34,194 bases of DNA from assembly GCA_016712985.1 (NCBI GenBank), contig JADJQA010000060.1:1-34194 (forward strand), read 5' to 3'. A model generated the notes under the pieces. The model was not told the origin of the DNA. It did no database searches and saw nothing but the letters and a program-made list of their open reading frames with translations. Origin of the DNA: Sulfuritalea sp. (GTDB taxonomy: Bacteria; Pseudomonadota; Gammaproteobacteria; Burkholderiales; Rhodocyclaceae). The position numbers and the translations under genes are program-made. Positions within the stretch are counted from its first letter, which is position 1. Every line of letters begins with the position of its first letter. Below, piece after piece: positions 26,321 to 32,239 of the stretch.

Positions 26321-26382
26321 CCACAGAGACACAGAGGCACGGAGAAAGACACAGATCGACGAATCATCTCTGTGCCTCTGTA
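26321..26382. repeat. Hairpin repeat between rpsB and tsf (CACAGAGGCAC-type), copy 2
   Basis: CAGAGGCACGGAG (26332-26344) pairs with CTCTGTGCCTCTG (26368-26380), 12 of 13 positions, around a 23-base loop. Extra ACAGAGACACAGAGG sequence on the left extends the arm. It is related to the repeat at 10572-10662 with CA in place of CG. It lies just after the restored rpsB stop (TAA at 26396-26398) and before tsf on the minus strand. A partial terminator or processing site here is possible, but no U-run follows. Confidence 0.75.
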
Positions 26383-27146
26383 GTTCGCGCCTTCCTTACT
26401 CTGCCGCTTCGTCGACCTCGACGAACTCGTCGTCGCCGGCCCAGTTGTTGCACCACTTCGTTGATCGACTTGCTCTTGCCTTCGAGGATGGCATCGGCCA
26501 CGCCGCGGGCATAGAGGCGGATCGCGCCGGAGGAATCGTCGTTGCCCGGGATCACGTAGGCGACACCCTCCGGGGAATGATTGGTATCGACCACGCCGAT
26601 CACAGGAATGCCCAGCTTGCCGGCTTCGGTAATCGCAATCTTGTGGTAGCCGACGTCGATGATGAAGATTGCATCGGGCAGGCCACCCATGTCCTTGATG
26701 CCGCCGATGGACTTTCTCAGCTTGTCCATTTCGCGTTGCAGCGTCAGCGCCTCCTTCTTCGACAGCTTCTCGAAGTTGCCGTCCAGCATCGCCTGTTCCA
26801 GATCTTTCAGGCGCTTGACCGAAAGCTTGAGCGTCTTGAAGTTGGTCATCATCCCGCCCAGCCAGCGGTCATCGACATAGGGCATGCCGCAGCGCAGGGC
26901 TTCCTCGGCGATGATCTCGCGCGCCTGGCGCTTGGTACTGACAAACAGGATGGTGCCCTTCTTGGCCGCCATCTTGCGCACGAAAGCGATCGCTTCCTGA
27001 TACTTGGCCAGGGTCTTTTCGAGGTTGATGATGTGAATCTTGTTGCGATGGCCGAAGATGTACGGGGCCATCTTGGGGTTCCAGAAACGGGTCTGGTGGC
27101 CGAAATGAACGCCCGCCTCCAGCATCTGGCGCATGGTAGTGCTCAT
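26364..27146 (-). CDS. rpsB: 30S ribosomal protein S2 (C-terminal tail frameshifted)
   Basis: S2 binds the 30S head-body junction and is needed for S1 binding. MRQMLEAGVHFGHQTRFWNP, KIHIINLEKTLAKYQEA, LFVSTKRQAREIIAEEA, YVDDRWLGGMMTNFKTL and VIGVVDTNHSPEGVAYVIP are all in place, so identity is certain. After NEVVQQ the frame as read turns into an Arg-rich tail and runs into the repeat, stopping at 26364. One base removed near 26440-26445 gives instead AGDDEFVEVDEAAE and a TAA at 26396-26398, the usual acidic S2 ending. The true gene is therefore probably 26396-27146. GGAGAT precedes the ATG at 27146. Confidence 0.95.
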   Translation of the reverse strand: MSTTMRQMLEAGVHFGHQTRFWNPKMAPYIFGHRNKIHIINLEKTLAKYQEAIAFVRKMAAKKGTILFVSTKRQAREIIAEEALRCGMPYVDDRWLGGMMTNFKTLKLSVKRLKDLEQAMLDGNFEKLSKKEALTLQREMDKLRKSIGGIKDMGGLPDAIFIIDVGYHKIAITEAGKLGIPVIGVVDTNHSPEGVAYVIPGNDDSSGAIRLYARGVADAILEGKSKSINEVVQQLGRRRRVRRGRRSGRVRKARTTEAQR

Positions 27147-27274
27147 GGACTATCTCCGATATGGGTTAAACCGCCGCCTGGCCGTGCTGCTTCGCGCTGA
27201 ACATTGGCGGAAAGCCACCCTATCGGCGCCTGGCGTGTGGATTGCTGCTCGGGACGATCCCGAACAGGGGTCGG
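27147..27274 (-). other. rpsB 5' leader
   Basis: About 120 bases lie between the predicted start of transcription (near 27268) and the rpsB ATG. In other bacteria this leader binds S2 for feedback control. It contains a small inverted repeat (GGGATCGTCCC, 27251-27261 on the plus strand as GGGACGATCCC), which could form a hairpin at the 5' end. I did not derive a full structure. Confidence 0.4.
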
Positions 27275-27304
27275 ATTATAGCCGGCTCCGCCGGTCCGGC
27301 ACAA
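27275..27304 (-). promoter_or_regulatory. Promoter of the rpsB-tsf-pyrH-frr block
   Basis: On the minus strand a perfect -10 hexamer TATAAT (27275-27280) lies 18 bases from TTGTGC (27299-27304), which keeps TTG of the -35 consensus. The spacer is GC-rich (CCGGACCGGCGGAGCCGG). Position about 130 bases before the rpsB start and the perfect -10 suit a strong housekeeping promoter for ribosomal genes. Confidence 0.7.
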
Positions 27305-27324
27305 GCAGCACCTTTGCCCAATGA

Positions 27325-27375
27325 GGTTTGAGCCTGAGCGAAAGGCGTGAACCCAACGGGGTTTGAGTCTGAACG
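27325..27375. repeat. Short direct repeat upstream of the rpsB promoter
   Basis: GGTTTGAGCCTGAGCG (27325-27340) and GGTTTGAGTCTGAACG (27360-27375) agree at 14 of 16 positions with a 35-base period. They lie just upstream of the rpsB promoter. They could be factor-binding half-sites or worn intergenic repeat; no known motif was recognised. Confidence 0.5.
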
Positions 27376-27459
27376 GATAGGGGAGACCGATCAATGTGCG
27401 AGGCATGGGTTCTGCGCTTTCTTAAGGGTGGCAGCGGCTACTGGTGCCAACAGTTCACC

Positions 27460-27716
27460 CGTCTGGTCAAACGGGGCGGTGGCCGGCGCCATCGTGCGCA
27501 AACATGATGACGCCTTACGAGAAACTCAAATCGCTGTTCCTGCCCGAGAAATTCCTCAAAGACCACATCACCGCAGAAGCCAGGACAATGAGAGACAATG
27601 AAGCCGTCGAGCGTCTGAACGACGCCCGCGCACCTCTTTTCAAAACCATTTTCAATCGATCGAAAACTGCGGCCTGCCCCGACAAGAAACCTCAAGCGCA
27701 GGGGCTATGGATATGA
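27460..27716 (+). pseudogene. Remnant of a DDE integrase-type transposase (C-terminal end)
   Basis: Two pieces recall the end of rve-type integrases of insertion sequences. NGAVAGAIVRKH (about 27465-27505, one frame) is like the conserved NGAVVRKH stretch. MMTPYEKLKSLFLPEKFLKD and MRDNEAVERLNDARAPLFKT (27504-27660, another frame) are like the C-terminal extension of such proteins (TPYEKLKSL...DN.AA..LN.AR..LF). The region that should lie between, about 40-60 residues, is deleted at AAACATG. There is no catalytic domain, no second ORF and no recognisable terminal inverted repeat. This is an old, dead IS fragment, marking the border between the housekeeping block and the accessory region. The family name is not certain. 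Confidence 0.5.
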
Positions 27717-27734
27717 GGACAGTTCGCCTGGCGG

Positions 27735-27761
27735 GGAACCTCGCTTTCGCGACGACGACGT
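27735..27761. repeat. REP-like element (CGCGAAAGCGAGG type)
   Basis: GGGGAACCTCGCTTTCGCGA followed by CGACGACG, read on the minus strand as CGTCGTCGTCGCGAAAGCGAGGTTCCCC. It resembles the common proteobacterial intergenic repeat TCATTCCCGCGAAAGCGGGAA. The core TCGC-TTTC-GCGA can form a small hairpin. Confidence 0.5.
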
Positions 27762-27797
27762 ACTTGGCCGCCCGAAACCGTGAGCCTTCCCAATCTC

Positions 27798-27911
27798 ATG
27801 GCCAACGACAGCGACGGTATCGTCAGCATCGAGGGCAGTAGCCGCGACAAGAAGAAGCACTGCATCAAGCGTGTGGCCTACGCGGAACGGATCGACGGAG
27901 CAAGGACATGA
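27798..27911 (+). CDS. Small 37-aa ORF overlapping the thioesterase start
   Basis: A short frame, MANDSDGIVSIEGSSRDKKK..., charged and free of membrane segments, ends in a TGA that overlaps the ATG of the next gene (ATGA at 27908-27911). I recognise no family. It may be the last part of a gene whose upstream portion was lost next to the REP-like element and IS remnant, or a non-coding frame. The overlap is the only support for translation. Confidence 0.3.
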   Translation: MANDSDGIVSIEGSSRDKKKHCIKRVAYAERIDGART

Positions 27912-28348
27912 GCACGAACATTCCCGAAGGATTCCAGCCGTTGATGCGCGGCGGCGCATTCTTGCGCAGTCTCGGCCCGTGGTATTGCAGCCGCGATCAC
28001 AAGCAGCAGATGATCCTCGCGATACGCATAGAGGAGCGCCACACCAATATCCGCCACATCGTCCATGGCGGCTTTCTCGTCACCATGGTCGACACGGCCA
28101 TGGGTATCGTGGTTTCAAGCTCGCGCGAACCTCCGCAACCCATCGTCACGGTGAGCCTCACCACCAACTTCATCGCCAGCGCCGAGCCGGGTGACTGGCT
28201 CGAAGCCCATGTCGACATCGACCGCATCGGCGGCCGGCTGGCCTATGCAAGTTGCGCCCTGCGGGTCGGTGATCGCTGCATCATGACCGGTACCGGCGTA
28301 TTCGCGTTGATGAAGCCGGCGACGCCGCGCGAGCAGCCGGACGGCTGA
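27908..28348 (+). CDS. PaaI-family hot-dog thioesterase
   Basis: A 146-aa hot-dog protein of the PaaI/YdiI type that hydrolyses acyl- or aryl-CoA thioesters. The active-site stretch is IRHIVHGGFLVTMVDTAMG (about 49-67), with the conserved HGG and the following Asp. IVTVSLTTNFIASAEPGDWL and a third strand YASCALRVGDRCIMTGTGVF complete the fold. GGAG lies about 8 bases before the ATG. It is the first complete gene of a three-gene set with a MaoC-like hydratase and a crotonase, so it likely acts in acyl-CoA degradation, perhaps recycling CoA from stalled intermediates. The substrate cannot be read from sequence. Confidence 0.85.
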   Translation: MSTNIPEGFQPLMRGGAFLRSLGPWYCSRDHKQQMILAIRIEERHTNIRHIVHGGFLVTMVDTAMGIVVSSSREPPQPIVTVSLTTNFIASAEPGDWLEAHVDIDRIGGRLAYASCALRVGDRCIMTGTGVFALMKPATPREQPDG

Positions 28349-28417
28349 GCACGGCACCGAACATGCAGAAAACTCACTCGCCGCGTCCCGTTTGAATCCA
28401 ATTCAGGAAACCGCACC

Positions 28418-28933
28418 CTGGACACCGCTGCCAAACAATTCAAGTATTACTGGGAAGATTTCCCCGTCGGCAAGGTCCGCGAGTTCGGCGGCGTCACCCT
28501 GACGGCCGACGCCATCATCGACTTCGCCCGCCAGTTCGACCCGCAGCCCTTCCACCTCTCCGAGGAGGGTGGCAAGCACAGCCTTTTCGGCGGCCTCGTT
28601 GCCAGCGGCTGGCACACCTGCGCGCTGGCAATGCGCATGATGTGCGATGACTATCTGCTGGAGGCCGCGAGCCTCGGCTCGCCGGGACTCGAGAACATCC
28701 GCTGGCTCAAGCCGGTGCGTCCCGGCGATACCCTGCACGTGCGCTCGGTGGTGCTGGAAGCGCGCCCGCTCGACAGCAAGCCCCACGTCGGCCTGCTGCG
28801 CACGCGCTGGGAGATGCTGAACCAGAACAATGAAGAAGTCATGCAGATGGAAGGTTACGGCATGTTCCAGCGACGGGACCTGGCGCAGGCCAACGATCCA
28901 TATCCAGCCATCACACCCGAAGACAGGCCTTGA
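28418..28933 (+). CDS. MaoC-family (R)-hydratase-like protein, apparent CTG start
   Basis: A hot-dog hydratase of the MaoC family, about 171 aa. The start is FKYYWEDFPVGKVREFGG, then IIDFARQFDPQPFHL (the catalytic Asp-His pair of the R-hydratase motif) and FGGLVASGWHTCALAMRMM. LRTRWEMLNQNNEEVMQMEG follows toward the end. The frame is open upstream to before 28360, but no ATG, GTG or TTG occurs in it before Met at residue about 72, which would lose the active site. CTG at 28418 is preceded by AGGAA at 8 bases and begins where related proteins begin. So either CTG is used or an ATG was altered. It ends 11 bases before the crotonase. Probable role: hydration or dehydration of enoyl-CoA intermediates. 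Confidence 0.75.
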   Translation: MDTAAKQFKYYWEDFPVGKVREFGGVTLTADAIIDFARQFDPQPFHLSEEGGKHSLFGGLVASGWHTCALAMRMMCDDYLLEAASLGSPGLENIRWLKPVRPGDTLHVRSVVLEARPLDSKPHVGLLRTRWEMLNQNNEEVMQMEGYGMFQRRDLAQANDPYPAITPEDRP

Positions 28934-28944
28934 AAGGAGATCTG

Positions 28945-29757
28945 ATGAATTTCACCACCCTCGAAGTCACGCTCGATGCCGGCGTCGCCAGCATCGCCCT
29001 CAACCGGCCCGAAAAGGCCAACGCCATGAGCGAGCCGATGTGGCACGAGATCGAGCAGGCCATGGCATGGCTCGACACCACGCCAGAAGCTCGCGTCGGC
29101 ATCCTCACCGGCCGCGGCAGGGTCTTCACCTCTGGCATCGATCTGACCATGCTGATGGGCGTGGGCCAAAAGATCGAGGACGAGTGCGACGGCCGCCGCC
29201 GCGAAAAGCTGCGCCGCCTGATCCTCGAGCTGCAAGACACGCTGAGTTCCATCGAACGCTGTCGCAAGCCCGTCCTCGCCGCCGTGCACGGCGCCTGCAT
29301 CGGCGGCGGCATGGACCTGATCACCGCCTGCGACATGCGCTACTGCTCGGCCAACGCCTATTTCACGGTCAAGGAAATCGACGTCGGCATGACCGCCGAC
29401 GTCGGCACCCTGCAGCGCCTGCCCCATCTCGTCGGCGACGGCATGGCGCGCGAACTGGCCTACACCGGCCGTCGCGTCGACGGCGCCGAGGCGCAGCAAC
29501 TGCGCCTGGTCAACCGCTGCTTCGACACGCCCAAGTCGCTTCACGCCGGCGTCATGGACATCGCCAGCACCATCGCCGCCAAGTCCCCCTTGTCGATTCG
29601 CGGCTGCAAGGAAATGATCACCTATGCGCGCGATCATTCGGTGACCGACGGCCTCAACTACGTCGCCACCTGGAACGCCGCGATGCTGATGTCGAAAGAC
29701 CTGTTCGAAGCCGGCGCCGCCAAAATGCAGAAGCGCGATCCAGTTTTCAAGGACTGA
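28945..29757 (+). CDS. Crotonase, delta(3,5)-delta(2,4)-dienoyl-CoA isomerase type
   Basis: A 270-aa enoyl-CoA hydratase/isomerase. The oxyanion-hole stretches are TSGIDLTML and HGACIGGGMDL. The catalytic pattern is that of ECH1-type dienoyl-CoA isomerases rather than ordinary hydratases: Asp124 in GGGMDLITACDMRYC, Glu144 and Asp152 in VKEIDVGMTADVGTLQRLP. Spacing 20 and 8 matches Asp176, Glu196 and Asp204 of the rat enzyme. Such enzymes shift double bonds in odd-position unsaturated acyl-CoAs. AAGGAG lies 6 bases before the ATG at 28945; an earlier TTG at 28930 is unlikely. With the thioesterase and the MaoC-like gene it forms a beta-oxidation-type operon. Confidence 0.88.
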   Translation: MNFTTLEVTLDAGVASIALNRPEKANAMSEPMWHEIEQAMAWLDTTPEARVGILTGRGRVFTSGIDLTMLMGVGQKIEDECDGRRREKLRRLILELQDTLSSIERCRKPVLAAVHGACIGGGMDLITACDMRYCSANAYFTVKEIDVGMTADVGTLQRLPHLVGDGMARELAYTGRRVDGAEAQQLRLVNRCFDTPKSLHAGVMDIASTIAAKSPLSIRGCKEMITYARDHSVTDGLNYVATWNAAMLMSKDLFEAGAAKMQKRDPVFKD

Positions 29758-29765
29758 GCACCCGG

Positions 29766-29814
29766 ACCGCGGCTACGCGGCGACAAGCCCGAAGGCGTCG
29801 CCGCCTGCCGCGGT
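29766..29814. terminator. Two-step hairpin between convergent crotonase and OsmC genes
   Basis: ACCGCGG (29766-29772) pairs with CCGCGGT (29808-29814), and inside it CGGCGAC (29778-29784) pairs with GTCGCCG (29797-29803), with a 12-base loop. Two convergent genes end on either side. No U-run follows on either strand, so factor-independent termination is doubtful; a shared 3' end stabiliser or Rho-linked stop is more likely. Confidence 0.4.
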
Positions 29815-29859
29815 AAGTCAGCGCTGCGATACGGGAGCCTTCTGAAAGAGGGTGGAAAC

Positions 29860-30339
29860 TCAGCCGCTGATGACCACCGTCGGCTCGACCGACACGGGAA
29901 AGTTCACTGAATTGGCGATGAAGCACAGCCGGTGCGCCTCTTCGTGCAGCGCCGTCGCAAGGGCCGCATCGCCGCCCACCGCCAGCTTGGCCACTGGCCG
30001 CAGTATCACTTGGGCAAAACGCCCGCCGCCGCCGGCGTCTTCCACCATCGTCCCCTGCGCATCGTCGTGGTAGGCCAGCAGGATGATCCCCGCCTGCGCA
30101 CAGAGGTGCAGGTACCACAGCATGTGGCAGGACGACAGCGATGCCACCAGCAAGTCCTCCGGGTTCCAGCGCGACGCATCGCCGCGAAACGCCGGATCGG
30201 AGGACCCCGGCAGGTCCGGCTTGCCTGCCGCCGAAATCGCATGGTCGCGAGAATAGGCGCGATAGCTCGCGGTGCCCTGGCCGAGGTTACCGGTCCATTC
30301 GGTGCGGGCGGCGTAGTTGTGCTGTTTGTCGTGGGGCAT
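29860..30339 (-). CDS. OsmC/Ohr-family peroxide-detoxifying protein
   Basis: A 159-aa OsmC-like protein that reduces organic hydroperoxides with a pair of cysteines. Cys71 lies in ASLSSCHMLWYLHLCAQAG and Cys139 in HEEAHRLCFIANSVNFPV, the two expected positions. WNPEDLLVASLSSCHM is the family hallmark and Arg31 in YSRDH is a plausible partner. The ATG at 30339 gives the usual start (ARTEWTGNLGQGT). It converges on the crotonase gene, 102 bases away. An upstream truncated HEAT-repeat frame overlaps its first 53 bases. Physiological substrate is not known. Confidence 0.9.
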   Translation of the reverse strand: MPHDKQHNYAARTEWTGNLGQGTASYRAYSRDHAISAAGKPDLPGSSDPAFRGDASRWNPEDLLVASLSSCHMLWYLHLCAQAGIILLAYHDDAQGTMVEDAGGGGRFAQVILRPVAKLAVGGDAALATALHEEAHRLCFIANSVNFPVSVEPTVVISG

Positions 30340-30649
30340 GGGAGATCTCGAGTATGGCGTGCGTCATTTGGTGCATTGCCGGGACTGGCGCCGGGACTTG
30401 CCAGCGGACCTCTTTCTGGTTCGACTTCGCCGCCTGCCCGATCAGGAAACCCTTGTGCGGCTCCAAGCACTCTGGACTTCGCACAGAAGCCTTCTCCATC
30501 GCGTCGGCCGCCCGCATGCGCACCACGGCGTCTTCGCTCAGCAGGCCAGACAACAGATCCGGATCATCAATGACCTCGGCGACGACCTCGGGTGCGCGGC
30601 CCAGGCTTCGGCGGTCGCCGCCTTCAAGCTTGCGGAGCATCGGATGCAT
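30287..30649 (-). pseudogene. Truncated HEAT-repeat protein
   Basis: The first about 80 residues, MLRKLEGGDRRSLGRAPEVV, then LLSEDAVVRMRAADAMEKAS and KSNQKEVRW, read like the start of a small HEAT-repeat protein family common in proteobacteria. After EVRWQV, where a second and third repeat should follow, the frame turns to an unrelated Pro/Met/His-rich tail that runs 53 bases into osmC on the same strand. So the C-terminal half is missing, probably by deletion next to osmC. The start (ATG 30640 or 30649) overlaps the end of the DUF2784 gene, as expected for an operon pair. Likely non-functional. Confidence 0.6.
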
Positions 30650-31010
30650 GACGAACGCGCCGAAACAGCACCCAGCCATAGATAAAAAGATTCATGACAA
30701 TCACCAGAGCGCCAAGCATGTATTGGAAAGATGCATCCAGTCCGGAAGGATAAATGATCGGCAGCAGGTAGTGCTCGATGAAACTCCCTGAGTACCCGGC
30801 ATCCCCTGCCGCCACCCTGAGCCGCTGCTCGAGCGGTGTCAGCGGGCAGACACCGTGACGAAACTCGATCGCCGCACCCCAGACGGCGGCAGGAACGTGC
30901 AGCCAGGCGACCCGTCTCCAGCGCAGGCTCAGCAATGCACCGAGGGCGACGAAGACGATGAAGCCAAGATGCACGATGACAACGAGGTCTGCCGCGATGC
31001 GTTCGATCAT
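30624..31010 (-). CDS. DUF2784 membrane protein
   Basis: A 128-aa membrane protein. Hydrophobic segments are IAADLVVIVHLGFIVFVALG (5-24), WLHVPAAVWGAAIEF, and MLGALVIVMNLFIYGWVLF near the end. The conserved polar patch CPLTPLEQRLR and YSGSFIEHYLLPIIYP match the DUF2784 family, whose function is unknown. The ATG at 31010 is chosen because residues upstream in the frame are unrelated and Arg-rich. The gene is divergent from the MORN-repeat gene (186-base gap) and overlaps the truncated HEAT-repeat ORF. Confidence 0.8.
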   Translation of the reverse strand: MIERIAADLVVIVHLGFIVFVALGALLSLRWRRVAWLHVPAAVWGAAIEFRHGVCPLTPLEQRLRVAAGDAGYSGSFIEHYLLPIIYPSGLDASFQYMLGALVIVMNLFIYGWVLFRRVRHASDAPQA

Positions 31011-31195
31011 GGAAGTTCCAAACAACGGGAGTCCAGACGCGATTGTTCCATTCCAGGCCCTTCTCGTGTGGGATCGACATCGCGCTCGCCGCAAAGCATC
31101 GGCAACCCTTGGCGTAGAATCCTCGGTGGTTATCCGGAGACGGCTGCCAACAAGACTCCGTCCGATACGGCCGTGGAACAACAGGGGTTGGAGAA

Positions 31196-32122
31196 ATGAA
31201 GAAACCGTTGATCATGGTGATGCTGTTCGCGTCACACAATGCCATGGCCCAAGGCCGCCTGCCGGCGTGTCCCGCCATGGCAGACACTCCCTGGACGAAC
31301 TGTTCCGGAACAGAGGTTACTCCAAGCGGAGACAGGTACATCGGCGACTTCTGGAACGGCATGCACAATGGCCAAGGCAGCTACACATGGGTCAGCGGCG
31401 ACAGGTACGTGGGTGAATTCAGGAACAACAAGCTCGACGGACAAGGCACCCTCACCTCCGCCAATGGCGACAGGTACGTCGGTGAATTCAAGGATGACCG
31501 ATATCACGGGAAAGGCAGCTTTACCTCCGCCAAGGGCGACAAGTACGTCGGTGAATTCCGGAACCACAATTTCCATGGCCAGGGCACGCTGACCTTCGCC
31601 AATGGCGACAAGCATGTCGGCGAGTTCCGTGACGACAAGAGTAACGGACAGGGCACGCTTACCTTCACCAACGGCGATCGATACGTCGGCGAATTCAGGG
31701 ACAACAAGTTTGACGGAGTAGGCACTTATACCTATGCCAACGGCAACAAGTACGTTGGCGAATTCAGGGACAACCTGCGCAACGGGCACGGCGCCTATAC
31801 GTGGGTCGGCGGCACTGAGTACGTTGGCGAGTTCAGGGACGGCGTGCGCACCGGCAAGGGCAGTTTCACGTTCGCCAACGGCGACAAGTATGTCGGGGAG
31901 TTCCGCGACGACAAGTTTCAGGGGCAAGGCACCCGTACCTATTCCAATGGCAGGAAGTACGTGGGGGAATTCAGGGACGACAGGTTTCACGGGCAAGGCA
32001 CCCTGACCTTCCCCAACGGCACCCAGTACGTCGGCGAATTCAAGGATGGCAAGCTTAGCGGCATGGGCACCGAATATCGTGCCGACGGTACGGTTCTAAG
32101 GTCGGGAGTCTGGGAAGAATGA
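31196..32122 (+). CDS. Secreted MORN-repeat protein (11 repeats)
   Basis: A 308-aa protein with a signal peptide (MKKPLIMVMLFASHNAMA, cleaved near 18-19) and a short cysteine-bearing head ACPAMADTPWTNCSG with Cys25 and Cys36, likely a disulfide in the periplasm. Eleven contiguous 23-residue MORN repeats follow (45-297) with the consensus GDKYVGEFRDDKFHGQGTLT plus F-A-N. A partial repeat ends it at VWEE. Repeats are very regular and differ mainly at positions 10-14. Bacterial MORN proteins are thought to bind lipids or partners or act as rigid rods; the role here is unknown. GGGG about 9 bases before the ATG is a weak ribosome site. It stands alone, divergent from the DUF2784 gene. Confidence 0.9.
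   Translation: MKKPLIMVMLFASHNAMAQGRLPACPAMADTPWTNCSGTEVTPSGDRYIGDFWNGMHNGQGSYTWVSGDRYVGEFRNNKLDGQGTLTSANGDRYVGEFKDDRYHGKGSFTSAKGDKYVGEFRNHNFHGQGTLTFANGDKHVGEFRDDKSNGQGTLTFTNGDRYVGEFRDNKFDGVGTYTYANGNKYVGEFRDNLRNGHGAYTWVGGTEYVGEFRDGVRTGKGSFTFANGDKYVGEFRDDKFQGQGTRTYSNGRKYVGEFRDDRFHGQGTLTFPNGTQYVGEFKDGKLSGMGTEYRADGTVLRSGVWEE
31328..32086 (+). repeat. Tandem 69-bp repeats encoding MORN units
   Basis: Eleven in-register 69-base units without gaps, each coding one 23-residue MORN repeat. Stretches such as GGCGACAGGTACGTCGGTGA and GACAAGTACGTCGGTGAATT recur almost unchanged, while the centre of each unit varies. The strict period allows gain or loss of units without frameshift. A long antisense frame across it is a by-product of the period. 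Confidence 0.9.
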
Positions 32123-32239
32123 CCTGAGAGCGACCCCTTGGGCTGGAACCGCCTCGGCAAGACTTTCGGCAAGCGCTCCGGCCCGTAGTTGAGGTTCTCG
32201 AATTCGTGGTGAATCAGGATTCACGATGAAAGCATCGTC
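32123..32239. other. Gap before the acyl-CoA dehydrogenase remnant
   Basis: No gene seen. GTGAATC (32209-32215) and GATTCAC (32218-32224) form a near-perfect palindrome with a 2-base centre, extended outward by TCGTG and GA. It could be a binding site for a dimeric regulator or worn repeat sequence. Confidence 0.4.

Noticed and set aside
25320..27200. Open frame of 626 codons on the plus strand across tsf and rpsB
   Set aside because: It is antisense to two ribosomal/translation genes and crosses an intergenic repeat. A GC-rich shadow.
27838..28060. Minus-strand frame with the hydrophobic stretch LDAVLLLVAATALDADD
   Set aside because: It overlaps the thioesterase start and the REP-like element and shows no family resemblance or ribosome site.
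31092..31120. Possible promoter of the MORN gene with TAGAAT at 31115-31120
   Set aside because: The -10 is fair but no -35 hexamer is found at 16-18 bases, so it is not listed.
31232..31996. 254-codon antisense frame with a repeating Pro/Glu/Val pattern
   Set aside because: It merely mirrors the 69-base MORN period. No start signal and no known fold.
31328..32086. CRISPR-like regular repeats
   Set aside because: Units are contiguous 69-base coding repeats without spacers, and they encode MORN motifs.
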